DNA from: Sitta carolinensis
Lineage: Eukaryota > Chordata > Aves > Passeriformes > Sittidae
Direction of reading: 5' to 3'
Assembly: GCA_032173965.1 (NCBI GenBank)
Contig: JAVUNC010000004.1
Location: 61,729,501 to 61,793,500 of the forward strand
DNA: 64,000 bases
Below, piece after piece: positions 46,461 through 59,034 of the stretch (its first letter is position 1; each line of letters starts with the position of its first letter). The translations under genes and the position numbers were made by a program. A model generated the notes under the pieces. That model did no database searches and was not told where the DNA came from. It saw only the letters and a program-made list of their open reading frames with translations.

Positions 46461-47195
46461 TGGTTTATGGATTCTTTGGTTTCAAATAGTTGAAATCTCC
46501 AGGTTTATTAAAAGAAAAAAAAAGAATAGTTGACATATTTAATGATATCATATTTTCATGTAAGTAGTTCATATGAAGGTTTTATAAATTGTGTGAGTGG
46601 AACCATATGTGTCAAAAGGACAAAGAATATCTTTATTCAGACAAGAACTTTTAGAGGCAAGAACTTCAAGAATCCCTCACTCAGAGAGGAGATTATGTCT
46701 GCTAAAATGGGCTGAAAACCCACCAACTGACCTATGGCAGAAACCTTTTGAAGTAGCAAACTTTAGGATGAGTTGGAAAAGTTTATTGACTCACACAAAT
46801 CAATGCTTCCAGGTGTTTCTATGATTTCTGCCACAATATAGGTTCAAAACCATATTAGCACTTGGGAACAAAGTTATTATCCTGTATAGTGACGTTGGAA
46901 CTCTTTTGGTGGATGATTCTGATTTCTCCATACTTTCCAAAATCTCACCTACTATCTACATTTTTTAAGATGCTAGGAAGTATAGTGCAGACTTTTCAAA
47001 TTTTATCCATAGTGCTGAAGAGCCCCAGCTAGACCAGAATTTATTACTGCACAAAAAAATAAAAGAAAGATATTTGGAGAACACATGTGAAGAGTTCTTT
47101 TTGTAGTCTCTTTTTTTTTTTTTTCTTTTCCAACTGACAACAGAGATGGGCCAGATTCAAACAGGTAATCACAGAGGAAAGAAAACTAAACTTAC

Positions 47196-47281
47196 CCATT
47201 CTGCAACAACATCATGTACTTTCGACACTGAGTTGGGGTTGGAACTAGAGACAACTATAGATATCCTGTAGAATAGGCCAC
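47196..47281 (-). CDS. ADGRG6: ADGRG6 exon: start of SEA domain
   Basis: This 86-bp exon encodes residues 259-287, with GLFYRISIVVSSSNP and ending VVAEW. It matches the first strand and helix of the ADGRG6 SEA domain (mammalian form IIYRISVV, then KVAEW). It enters in phase 1 and leaves in phase 0. Acceptor aatggacag, donor GAATGG/gtaagt. It receives the junction either from the 84-bp linker exon or from the candidate giant exon; both donors leave one base and give an intact codon. Confidence 0.95.
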
Positions 47282-49915
47282 CTGTCCATTAAAAACAGCA
47301 TGATAATGTTAGAAACTGAGCAAATTTAGCTTTTTTATAATGAACCTTCAGCTTCATGATTGATATAAAAATTGTGCTAATACAAGGCCACCTCACACTC
47401 TTGTTGGCATTTAAAGTCTGAAATTAATAAGCCTTGCAGGTTTGGGCCCATTCTCACTAGTCCTATTGATTTTGACAAGAATTCCCTCCCCTTCCATATT
47501 TTCAGAGGCACTTAAAATGTGACATGGAAACTCACAGACAACATGCATCAAAATAGTATTTTGCATATGCCTCTAATGTAGTGTGCAAAATTAAGATCTT
47601 GATAGTGTCAGGAATTTAAAAATTATTATAATTAATGAATTCTGTAAACATGGATAAATTCTGCTCTTAGGCATATTGTTATAATATTGTTATATGCTCC
47701 AGATTATAGTTTAAATATTGTGAGAGCAGATAGAGCTCATCAATTAAAAATAGCAAGGTAACTGAGGAGAGAATTAGGTGTGAGAAAGGATACAGAGCTC
47801 TTGTTTCCAAAGTACAGTCTTGCTCTCAGGCCTGGAATGGCCAGACAGTAGAAGAGCCCATTATTAGCTTTACAAAACTGGCAGCTGAATAAACCATCTT
47901 TCAGTCATGAAATGTGTAACACTTGGCTTGGTGCAATTTTATATTCAGAAAACTGTTTTGAAATGGCACTGAGTAAATATAAATTCTCTTTAAGCTCATG
48001 AGTGGGTAGGCAGCATTACAAGATTTCACATCTAATAAATAACATCAATTCATTTCATAGTTATGCCCTGTCTTAAAAGTCTGTACTTTCCACAAGTCTG
48101 GATTTTTTTCATTAAGCTACTAAACATTCTGTAAGCTCTAGTTGGGTAAAATTTCCCAGGATATGGGGGAGGTTTAAGAACTTCTGGATCAATTCATTTG
48201 CATGTATGTGCATTTGTGGCATTGCCTGGTCTTGGGCTGTTACCCAGGTTGTGGGTCATGCTCACAGATATATGCATTTATATAATCTTATGTAAATCTT
48301 ACAGAGACACTACATAGGACAGAGCAGGACACGACAATAACTGCACAGAAATCCCTTTCTGTTTCTGATTGGAAAGGAACTCTATCTTTTGGAATCTAAA
48401 TAAAAGACCTTTTATTCTAAGTGGAGCAAATGTCATAATTTTACAACTTCATAGATAATTATTGTAGAAGAGCTTGAAATAAAGGCATTTTGAAAAAAAT
48501 TTGAAGTTAGTATTTTCCAAATTAAGTGGGCATGCATTGGTTACTTTTTATGAAATGGTTGTAGTATTGTTCTTTCTTTACAATATGGAATCAATTATAC
48601 GAATATTGAGATTGGCACAAAAATTCATTTATGATAAAACACTAAAGCAGATGGTTTACTAGATGCCTTCTTTGGTAAGCTATGATTGAATTTTTGATAT
48701 GAGCAGAATGAACTTCATTTTAATTTACTATCTTTTTTAACTCTTCTGAGAAGGCACACAAATCTGATGTACAGTTTAATCTGAAAATGTATTTTAATTT
48801 ACTAATACTATGATAGTTTCAAATAAAAAAAATATTTTAAAAAAGTTAAGTCTTTGGAAGAAGAAATTTAGACTTTGGGCTAACTGAAAACACTTGCAAG
48901 ACCTGGATGTCCTTTATATGTATATATCTCTATATAAACACACATTAAATTTTAAATCTATATGTACCTTTTATATGTGCAATACAGATACACATGTACA
49001 GAAAATGTGCATTACATATATTCTCACAAACTCATATATAATTATATATCTAATTATAACCTTATTTAAATAATTATGTATAGTGACAAAAATCACCTTA
49101 ATATAGGTATATGCAAAGTATTTTAAAAATCATGCACAGTAACTATAAACTAGGCAACAGCTTCAAGATCTCCACCAGATGGTGACCCAAAGCGTGTTTT
49201 AATTAGGTTAAAAAAAAGAACAAGAACTAATCTGCGTTTTAAAATACTCTCAGGAGACTGCAGTGGCAGATAGTAAAAACTAAAACCTGTTTATCCCTCT
49301 TCAAATTAAACAGTTGAAATCCCACCTCAAAATGCTGAATAATTTAAAAAAAAAAAAAAAAAGAGTATAACATTGGTGAAAAGTAGCCAAAGAAAAGTTG
49401 AAAAAAATAAGAGGAAAAAATGGCCTGGAAAACAATGCTCCCTACACGCACCACCAACTACAAAAATGTAACCATCAATCTAATGTATTTTTAAAAATTC
49501 TGATAGGAAAATTATCCAAACATTTAGTTTTGAAAAATCTTTTTTTTTGAAAGCGAAATCCTCAAAAATATGTCCGTAAAAAACATTCATACACTCCTGA
49601 ACAATAAATTGTCACCAAATTATATAAAATGCATGAAAACCATTATATTATCCTCACAGTCTCATGAGAGCTGTCTTAGAGAAGTGGAAAAATATTAGAA
49701 ATCACACATTAATGACATTTACTATCACTACAATGTTACAAAATCCCTTCTACTGTAATTATATTATTATTATTATTATAAAGCATCTTCATATGCTAAA
49801 TGGTCCTATGTCTAAAGGAAGAAAGCTACTTCTACATTCAGTCTACAAACTGAATATCTAATAGATAAGATGATCTGGGTTTTTTTTCTACATCTCACTT
49901 AACAGCTTGACATAC
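47282..49915 (-). other. Intron between candidate giant exon and first SEA exon (about 2.6 kb)
   Basis: AT-rich sequence with alternating TA stretches near 48.9-49.1 kb and an A run near 49.35 kb. No exon recognised. If the giant exon is not used, this is part of a longer intron of about 7.1 kb reaching the 84-bp linker exon. Confidence 0.55.
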
Positions 49916-52900
49916 TGTAGTGGAACTCAGGTCGACACAGGCAGCCCAGCTCAGTGAGGGAGTCACACAAACAAGGCAAAAGGACTGCAGCAGAGTTAGT
50001 AAGTTGTTTCAGCGGTGGGTAAGAGGTGCTGTTTTTGCTTGTCCCAGATGGTAAATTGGCCAAGGAATAAACATGGGCTGAGACTGATGATTGATGGTAT
50101 GTCACAGAAGAAAGGGATGTTTGGATCTGCGTGAAAGAGTGATGGATGGCTGCTGCAGCTGCTGTCAGAGTGCCTGTCAAGATGGTCTCTTTGTGCTGAA
50201 TAAAATCTTTGCTAGATGAAGATGGCAAAGGTACCACATCATTCATTACTACAGTTCTTGATGACTCCAGAACAGAAGAGAGATTTGCAAAATGTCCATA
50301 ATCAGCATGTTCAAAATTGAAGGCATTAGCAGTAATGATAGACATTGCTTCTCTGTTCCTGCTAAACGATCCATACACCTCCCCTTCTGAGTTCCACTGA
50401 GAAAGCCTCGGTATGTTTGTTGATGTCAGAACAGCAAAATCCCTAATGTCTATATTACTGTCAATGATTTCTTGTTCAACTGCCCAGAGAGAGTATCTTG
50501 GACCGTCCACTTGATTTTCAATGGAGTTTTGTCCTGAAACAGTTAGATAATTTCTTGGTGTTTCTGTTGTTGGCAAGTTTAACTCTCCTACATCCCACTG
50601 AGGCAGCAGGCTTGGAGAAATTGTATCAAGGAGGTTTTGAAAACTTTGTGGGAGTGGAGGTGTGGAATAGCTTTTAGGAGGTACACTGTCTCTGAATTTG
50701 GACTCTGAATGAAGTAGTTGCCTTAATTCCAAAGATACTGGAAGAAAGCCAGAACTCATTGAATTGATGCTTTTTAAAAAAACACCTGCATCTTTTTGAA
50801 CTTTACTTCTTGGTTTATCAATGGTATTTGTTATAGCATCATTGTCCAGAAGACTTTGAGACTGTGGCATTCTGTGTGTTCTTGTACTGCTTATCAAACT
50901 CTTAACTATGCAAGTAACCTCAGCCCCAGGTGTACTCATCAAGAAAGGAGCTTGGCTGTTCCTTGAACAAGAAGGCTGGCTTCCTGAACTTGTTGGAAAG
51001 ACAGAAACAGACTGATGCCTACTGTTTAGGAAGGTCATGTCAGTTTGATCACTCAATGTGTCAGTTCGAATCTGCATGTGCAAATTATCTGCAGAGCTTT
51101 CAAGTACCTGATCAAAAGGGCTTACCTGTGCCCATACAGGAGATTCAATGTAAGGTGCTTCCAGCGAAGGGAAAGGAAAATCAAAATAAAATTCACTGCT
51201 GGAAGACACAGTTAGGTTTGCAAAGTTCATTGTTGACTGCAATTGTGATATTGACCTGTCATTACTTTCTGAAATTCTCTTTGAAATGCCTGGAATAAAT
51301 GAACTTAAGATTTGTGTTTCCAAAGTTGATACATGACTAGAAAAATTAATTTCTTCAGCACTGTGACCTAAAAATCTAATGGCAGATGTTTGTTCAGAGA
51401 TACTGTCAGCATATAAACTAATGGACAGCAATCTCTCTGTTGGGGAAGAAAGCAGTTTATTAAATGAGAGCCAGAAATTTTCTGATGGCTCCCCCGAAAA
51501 CACTTGCGATGCTTCTTTCAAATGATGGGAAACAGTCCAGAAACTTGCTCTTAAAGAGGGGGAAATATCTACATATTTTGTTGGAAAATCTAAGTAATCT
51601 GAGTCCCAGGAGTCAGCAACTGGATTCGTGTTCTCTGGCTCTAATATGGAAAAAGCTGACTTTTCATTTTCATTACTACCATGAAATGCATCTAAGTTAT
51701 TCTCCAGTGCTCCATTTATGAGGGTCTCACTTGGGTTTTGAAAGTGTAATGAAGGCTGTAAATAGTGAGACCAGTAATTGCTATTAGATATAAATATGTT
51801 GTCACTTTTCAAATATGTGTCAGTCAACAGCTGTTGATAAACAGGCAGGGTTGTTGCAACATGCTTAAATGCTGAGCTTGTCCAGCCTGGTTCTACCAGA
51901 AATGCTGAAAACATTGATAGTTCTCTTCTGTGTCCTTGGACTGAATTTGTCAATTGGCTGTCACGCATAAATTTCGTGTATGTTTTCTTCATGTTCTGAA
52001 AAGAACTTGTTGGTTTTGCATGTAGAATCTCCACAGAGGTTAATTTTGAAATGCTTCCTGAGTGATGTTCCTTAATGTGCATAGATTTTGTAAACTGAAA
52101 TGCACTGTTTGCTGTTAGCGTAGAAAATGTTTTCCTGTCAGCATTGCCTTCTATCATTTCCAGGTAAAAATTTTCAAGTGCCAAATTTAGCAAATCTAAC
52201 CTACTTTTTGGGAATGGTTTCTCATCTATAGGTGAAACAGCCAAGCCAGAAAGAAAATGATGTCTGTCTACTTGAATGTCAGAGGTGATATGATGATGAA
52301 ATGCAGGCTCATTCCACCAGTTCACAGGCTCCAAGACATTGCTTGTATGCATGAAATTGCTTGTGTCGCTGTTGGAGAATGAAATCCACAGAGTTTCTTT
52401 TTTGTGTTTGTAAGCAGTGCTGCTGCTCCTGCTGCTGCTAACGGGAGAGCGGAACGCTGGCTCAGAGTCAGAAAGATGGAGCCTACTGGCCAAAGTCCTT
52501 GCCAGCTCTGCATTGGGATTTCTGCTGTGAAGAAGAGGAACTGCTGCGTTCACAGGAGGCTCTGTAAGCGCATCTGCTGCACCAGAATTACCACGGAATG
52601 GACTTCTGGAATAATTTAAAATATTTTCATTTGGCAACTGATTCATTACAGTATTATCTAGGTTGATGTTTTCTGTAAAAGCAGACAAGGTTTTGTTGAC
52701 GGTCTCCTCAGAAGGAGTTGGTGTGGACAAAGTCAGAAGGAACAAGCTGTATGGGTTTTCTCTTTCTGGGTTATCATCTGCTGAATTTTTACTGAAACGC
52801 AGAGGCCTTTGCTTCACTGGCCAAATAATTGGGGTTGAAATAATTCCTATTGTTTTGATCCCTTCTATCCTAGATTCTTGCTGCCACTGTGGTCGTGAAT

Positions 52901-52939
52901 GGGAAAATTCAGGTGAATTTCTCTTCATTCTGAAGATAA
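49916..52939 (-). CDS. ADGRG6: Candidate giant serine-rich cassette exon of ADGRG6 (about 1,008 codons)
   Basis: A single minus-strand frame is open from about 52982 to a TAA at 49899-49901, far longer than any other frame in this AT-rich window. The product is serine-rich with Thr and Pro, has at least six N-glycosylation sequons (NKT, NYS, NFS, NLT, NLS, NST) and no obvious transmembrane segment. Cysteines are rare until a cluster near the end (LPCLCDS, GCLCRP). Two acceptors give phase 1: cttcctgctgcag (right end 52939, used here) and ctacacacag (right end 52969). A phase-1 donor, TACA/gtatgt, precedes the stop. With these sites it fits in frame between the 84-bp linker exon and the first SEA exon, giving HYSGLFYRIS across the junction. 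A stronger-looking donor (gtgaga) follows the TAA directly and would instead end the protein. ADGRG4 has a giant Ser/Thr-rich exon in the same domain position. I see that the frame is open and the phases fit; that it is an expressed exon is inference. Confidence 0.72.
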
Positions 52940-54429
52940 CTGCAGCAGGAAGTCTGAATTCCTGCAGGTCTGTGTGTAGCAAGCCACATAGTTAATGGAC
53001 TAAAGAAAATAGATGTAACTTAACTCGCTGTTCTTGGCTGTCTGTTCTTTGTCTAAAGATCAACTTACCAAGAGTGGAAAATGATGCCCATTAGCTCAGT
53101 GAAAGTTTAATTTGCTTCTACCATAAGCAAACTTGGCTTATTTTTATAGCTTTTCTACTTTTTCTTGGGACATTCAAAGCTAGAGAAAGGACATAATTGT
53201 CCAATTTTAATTCATACTAACATTAATAAGATTTAGTTCATTCTGTCATTTAAAAAAATCAGAGTTAACTGCTCATGGTGAACATTTGTGAGTGGCTCCA
53301 CAAAAAGGAAGCAAACACTACTTGGAAGAAATTTTCAGTATTTTCTTCTTACTTCTACAGCTTATTAAAACCAAACAGTCTGGATTCAGATAAATTCTTT
53401 CACATTGTGTACTGTACTGCCTGATTGCCAGTGTACAATAAATGATCTGCCAAGAGAAAAAATACTCCAAGAGTTTTAAATCCTACAGTAACAACTGATG
53501 GATTGGGGGAAAAAAACACCTAACCAAAAAAAAGCAGCCTAAAAACCAAACCACAAACCCCACCCAGATTCTAATTTATTTCTGTGGAGTACACTGAAAA
53601 AAATAAATCTTTTAAAAAATATACATTTAAGTCTGTGATGAAAATTGGCAAAATCTATTTCCATGTTTAACAACCAGCTTTAACAAACTAATAAATATTT
53701 TAGCAGCACTTCACAAAATGATGCTCAGTCTTTAGGAGACAGTGATATCACAGAATTTGAAAAAGCCTCAAAAGAAATCCTGGCTTTATTCCTGTGCTAA
53801 TAATAGGTTCATTTAGTAGCTTATTTTTTCCCTTAATCTTTCTAAATGAAAAGTAAACGATATCTGATACTGTCAACATTTTCCCTAGTAAAGTCTGATC
53901 CAGCTCTTCTTTAAGTCAGTGGAAAGATTTCTGTTGACTCAGTGGAAGTGTCTTTGCTCCACAGGAATGGTTCCACTTGGCTCCTGTGCCTGAGGAATGG
54001 CAAGGAGCTAGTAAGGAATAGACAATCCAAGCCTATCACCAGCCTGGCTGCACAAGTGGGAGCTACACAGTGTCTGACAATCTGCAGCCATGAAACACTT
54101 CAACAGCACGGCTCTTTTCAGACCTGTTCCAAAAATCCCTCTCCCTTCCCTTGTTCTTTGTGTTGTTAAATGCAATGGGTGACATCAAGTTAGTCCCTTT
54201 CACAGAAGAGCCAGGTAAATGCAAAGCAAATAAACCCTGAGTTTGGTTCTATTCTCATTTGCACCATTCTGACATGGCCCAGAGATTTAGCCCTGATTTA
54301 TTCAGTGTAAATGAGATCAGAACTGAGATATGACCCTTGACATTATGATGGTAGGAAAAACACACCTTAAAATACAACAAATTTGCTTTAGACACAGTAC
54401 AAGGAAAAATGTAACACAGGATTTCTTAC
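52940..54429 (-). other. Intron between candidate giant exon and 84-bp linker exon (about 1.5 kb)
   Basis: No exon seen. Just upstream of the giant frame lies a strong-looking acceptor (tctattttctttag, AG ending near 53008). Its use in phase 1 meets a TAA almost at once, so it does not serve as the in-frame acceptor. Confidence 0.5.
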
Positions 54430-54513
54430 CATTGTTTGGCTTATCGTTTCTATTAGTATCGGGCATGTTAGTGGTGACAGTGGGTGGTGTAGGAGTAGTA
54501 GCATTTACAGTAG
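54430..54513 (-). CDS. ADGRG6: ADGRG6 exon: Thr/Pro-rich linker (84 bp, alternatively spliced in other species)
   Basis: This exon encodes residues 231-258, beginning ATVNATTPTPPTVTTNM and ending DKPNNG. The Thr/Pro-rich sequence matches the ADGRG6 stalk segment TVTTNMP. Length 84 bp, phase 1-1, acceptor ttattaccag, donor AACAATG/gtaaga. The human gene has an optional exon of the same size in this place, and skipping here would also keep the frame. The segment likely carries O-glycans, and there is one NAT sequon. It lies directly upstream of the intron holding the giant serine-rich reading frame. Confidence 0.94.
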
Positions 54514-57500
54514 CTGGTAATAAAGATGAGAAAGAGGTGAACTTGAATGAAATATGAATGTTAATAAGGTAAGACAAAATGGGAACAATGCATGACAATG
54601 TAAAATGAAACAATCTACACACAATGCTGTAAATGTTAAAAAAACTCCACATTATTTTTTCTGTACAAAGTAATGGGTATATATGAACTGAGGCCCCCAT
54701 CCTGCAATCCTCACTTGCACTGACTTCAGTGGGAATTTTGCCAGTGTAAATTTTGCAGGATCAGTCCTATGCCCCTTTCATAAACTCAAAATCCTCTCAT
54801 GAGAGACCTGGTTGTGTGAAGACCAGAAAATAGAGAAGTTCTAAGATGCATGCACTTAGAATGCTGCTTGTGAAAAGAATCTTCATCCCTCCTCAAAAAC
54901 TGAATATAACAAACAAATGAAGAACTAAAACACTCATGTAAGGGTTCAATTAACTCCACTGGACTCAAAGCAATGAAGAGAATTAAAATCAGTCTTGGAA
55001 CAGGTGAAGTAACTATTCTGAAAGCTTTATGTTGAAACTCAGCTGTATGGTTCCCACTGACACCAACAGGAGTCACTCCACAAATCCTGGAGAACCAGCT
55101 GAACACTTCAAAATTAGAAGGAGGAGCCAAAATTGCAAATTTCCCCATGATGGACTGGGAGAGTATATGTGTTAGAAGAATTCAAAGATCATACCACTAA
55201 ATTTTCAAATAATGGTTTGGGAATTAGTTTTAGTTAGTTTTAATTTAGTTTTGTTCAGTAACTCCCAGGGGATACAAATCCATTCACTGATAGACTTTTT
55301 TTCCTGAAAACCCTTATTTAAAATCTGAAGGTTGGTATGGTGAAATCTCCCAGTGTTACATGGTTTTGGAAGATTTTGACTGAGAATCAAACTAGTGAGG
55401 TTAAGCAGTTACATTTTGGGCAAGAAATCACATTTTTTATATTTTGCTAGGTTGATTTATTTAACCTTTTGAGTTCAAAAGGCACAAACTTGTCACAGCT
55501 TAGGGAGTAGGTTCATGTTCAGGTTTCAGTGAGACAAGAAAATTAGAGAAAGAGGAGGAAAAGTTGAACATTGAAACAAACAGATTCTAACTGGGAAAGT
55601 GAGCATATAAAGTGACACCTTGAAGTATAAAAAAAGCTCTTCCATGAAACTTCAGATTTTATATATATATAAACTTTATATATATATTTATAGATATATT
55701 GTCTGAGGAATAATTTACAAGGCTTCCTACAGATTGTGTCTTCCAGCCAATGCTGCTAAAGAAGGCATCTAATGAACAAAAATATTTACTAAGCATAATG
55801 GAGAAATCAGTTCTTTCATCAGACATAGCTGACATAACCTGGCATCCACAAACATTTTTACTGTTGTTATTGCACAACACCCAAGAAAAAAAGGAATCCC
55901 TGGCCTCTCAGTTTAGACAAAGTCTGTGGTATTGACAGAAATAGACAAGCAGACATATGTTTATGATTCTCATTATTATGACAATAATTATGATGCTGCT
56001 GAGTGAGATAGACCTGATCTGGCATCTTATTCCAAAGTGACAAACTGAACACAAGGGACAATTTACCAAACATTTTTTTTACAGAAGGAAAGATTATTAC
56101 CTTCATGAAAATACTCATATTCTTTATTAAAGTCTTTATTGATGGCTTAAGAAGTTAAGAAGTCAAGTTTGAAAGGCAGCATTTTTTATCAGAGGCAATA
56201 TCTACTACTAGACAAGTTGTTAAAGCTGGGATAAAGGATGAGGCTTTTAGAAAAGCAGGCTTGTTTAGCTGAAAGTGTGTCCATTTCTGCAGCCATATTA
56301 GCTGATGTTATGAAAGATATTCTCTCCCTTTCATACCATGCCATTTTAACAGAGGAAAACACTCAGAGATCTTCCCAAAAAATGGACCAAGATATTAATA
56401 CAGTGGTACCCTCTACATATAAAAAGACTAATACTGAGTAATTGTGGATGCCTCATTTACCCAAACTATTTGAGTAGCTGTATTTAGGTCCTACTGTGCT
56501 TTGTGAATATGATGCCTGAAAATTGCGATTTAAAATCTGATTATGGACATTAATGGCATTTCACTTTCTCTGTGGAGACCAGTACAATATGCTCCAAGTA
56601 TGTGAACCAAATTTACCTCGGGAAAATCTGAGAAAAGTACACTGAAAACTGACATAGCTCTCTAAATGACTTTCCAAACAGAGTGCGTTTTCCCTTTTAT
56701 TTTTAATCTAAATCTGATTTACTTATAAGTATTAGCCTAGAAAGAGTTCTGAGACTTCTTGTTCTCCTCTTCTATTTTTATTCTCTCCTTCCACCATTCA
56801 GCTGGAAAGGAGTTACAAAGATAGATATTTTTGGTGCAGTTGCTGCTGTAATTAAAGTTTAACACAGCATGCCAATACTTTGTAAGGCCTGTGCTCATGA
56901 AGGCATTGTGGAAATGGGTTGATGTTGCTCATGTCAAGCACTTTTTATGGAACTTCAGCATCTGAGCAGAACAGTAAAAATTAACTATCCTTGCATGCCC
57001 ATTGATTCATGTGACATGGAAATCTGTAAGGTTCACCCATTCCTTGCATTCAACTGAGCTGATCTTTAAAAACACCTAATGAATTTCTATATGTGGTGAT
57101 TTTTACATTATTAATCCATCACTAAGTGATGTAGCATGTTCTTCTTTTTCCAAAAGCTGCTGAATTCTGCAGTTTGATGGCAATTATTTAACCTGCTAAT
57201 CTCAAAGTATCTAGCCTCAAAACAGCTTATTGAAAAAATATCTTGAATAAAAGCTAATTCCTTTATATACATCTGCTCTTTTTTTTACAGATTTACCTAC
57301 TTCTTATACTGGTTAATATTTTACTGTGAAAATGTGCAGGAGGAATAGAGGTGGAGAAAGAAATGAAAGGAGTCAGTTAATTCAGTTTTGATATAATGGA
57401 GACTATTTGGGAAATGTATTATCAAGGGAGTGATCACATTTTTTCCACATATTGTATGTACAGAACACCCACATACTTGATGAGACTAAAGAATTCCTTT

Positions 57501-57624
57501 CCTTGCTGTTTTTTATTGCCACTCACGCTTTTATAAGTGATAATAAAAAAGAAACAGAATAAAACCCTGAGGAAAATTAAGATATCCCAAGGATGAAACT
57601 GTGAAAAGGATCTAGGTTTCTTAC
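54514..57624 (-). other. Intron between the two small linker exons (about 3.1 kb)
   Basis: No exon or known mobile element recognised. A short AT-alternating patch lies at about 55657-55697. Confidence 0.5.
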
Positions 57625-57693
57625 CTTGGCAAAGGCTTCCTAGGTTTGCACAACTGGTTGGTTCAATTGAAGAAGAGGGAATTAGATATGAGC
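57625..57693 (-). CDS. ADGRG6: ADGRG6 exon: linker after PTX (69 bp, symmetric phase 1-1)
   Basis: This exon encodes residues 208-230, reading GSYLIPSSSIEPTSC then ANLGSLCQ, close to the ADGRG6 segment that follows NLSCG in mammals. The acceptor is tcctttaaag and the donor is TGCCAAG/gtaaga. It starts and ends in phase 1, so including or skipping it keeps the frame. It forms the first part of the flexible linker between the PTX and SEA domains and contains two cysteines, which probably pair with each other or with the PTX domain. Confidence 0.94.
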
Positions 57694-58014
57694 CTTTAAA
57701 GGAAGAAATCAAATAATTTAGAAAGAGTTAGTTACTAAAACACATTATATAGTGCAGTGACACATTCCTCTTCCTAATTTCTCTCAGTGGCAAAATTGAC
57801 TCTGCCATTTGCCTGTAAGGCTTACAAGTCTTCAGTTTCTGTTGCAGCTCAGGGATCCTTGAAAACCCTGCTGACTCGCAAGTTAGAGTTACTTACCTAT
57901 CCTCCTGTGGTTTTCTTAGCTTTCACTAAATAACATCACATTGAAGGAATGCAGCCTGTGTGTACTCTGTGAAATGGGTTTAAGCAAAGGGGTCAGTATG
58001 GCCACGGGATTTAT

Positions 58015-58170
58015 GCGATTTTCATTACAACACGTGCCTCGGAGGAGCGGCTGCGCTCTGCTGCTGCAGCCCAGGCTACCCAGAAAACACTTCTGAGTAA
58101 TCTGCATGTGACAGACACCAACGAGATAAAAGGTGATTAAACTTGTTCCTCTGCCCAGGGCGAGGGTGTG
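58015..58170. promoter_or_regulatory. Small CpG/E-box patch, possible regulatory element
   Basis: Within about 155 bases are CACGTG (an E-box), CTCGGAGGAGCGGCTGCGCT, a GAGATAAA GATA-type site and GGGCGAGGG. This is a local CpG cluster in AT-rich intron DNA. Motif matches are short and could be chance. Confidence 0.2.
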
Positions 58171-59034
58171 ATTAATATTCTGGTATGCATGATTTATAAA
58201 CAGATAATGTTATAAGTCTGTATCTCTATAGAATTATTCATAACAACAAGCATTACACTTTGATGATCTGGAGACAAACCCAAGGCACATAAGAATGGCT
58301 ACAGAAAAAGAATTGGTGCAACTGCATTAATTACACTACACATATCCCAGAGGTTCAGCTGCAGATACAGCTGCCTTTGAACACTGTGTTGAACATAATG
58401 GGACCATAGAGCTCTAGCAAAATATGAACTCCCTAGGAGTTTTACACTTATGGCTTTTGCTTTACTTCAGAATCATATTGACTGAATGAGGTTCTCTCAT
58501 GAAACACATTAACCTTCCATAAAATTAGCCACCAACAATCAGCTTGTAAAGATAGCAAATATTTCCTGTGATGCAAGAAAAAATGAAGCACAGAGCTTTG
58601 ACACAGAAATTATATTGTGCCATAGATACTGCTGCAAGTATTGCCAGCAAATATAGGGTGAAATTAAAACAAGTGATCCTCAACAAATGTTAAATTTCAC
58701 TGATTTTTTTTAATGGATTAAGAGATAGAGGAAAATTCAGTTTCTTGGTACACTTTCTATGAACTGCAGGAAGGATGTTCTAAGTGAGTGTGCTATCCCC
58801 AACATGAGATGGGTTTTTTTCTCCCAAAATAAATTTGCTAATATTAAACAGTCAATTTCAAAACCTATTCTAAGTTTCACCCACATTGTGTAACATGGAA
58901 AGATGACCTGAGAGTTGGGTGGAAATACTGTGGGTGTTCTTATTTTCTTCACTAAATTTTTTAAAACAAGATTGTGATTTTATTTGGTGAAACTAAAAAA
59001 AAAAAAAAAAGGGATTTTAAAAGGGGGAAAAGTT

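Noticed and set aside
50930..51298. Plus-strand frames opposite the giant serine-rich frame
   Set aside because: They are short antisense shadows; only the minus-strand frame stays open across the full 3 kb.
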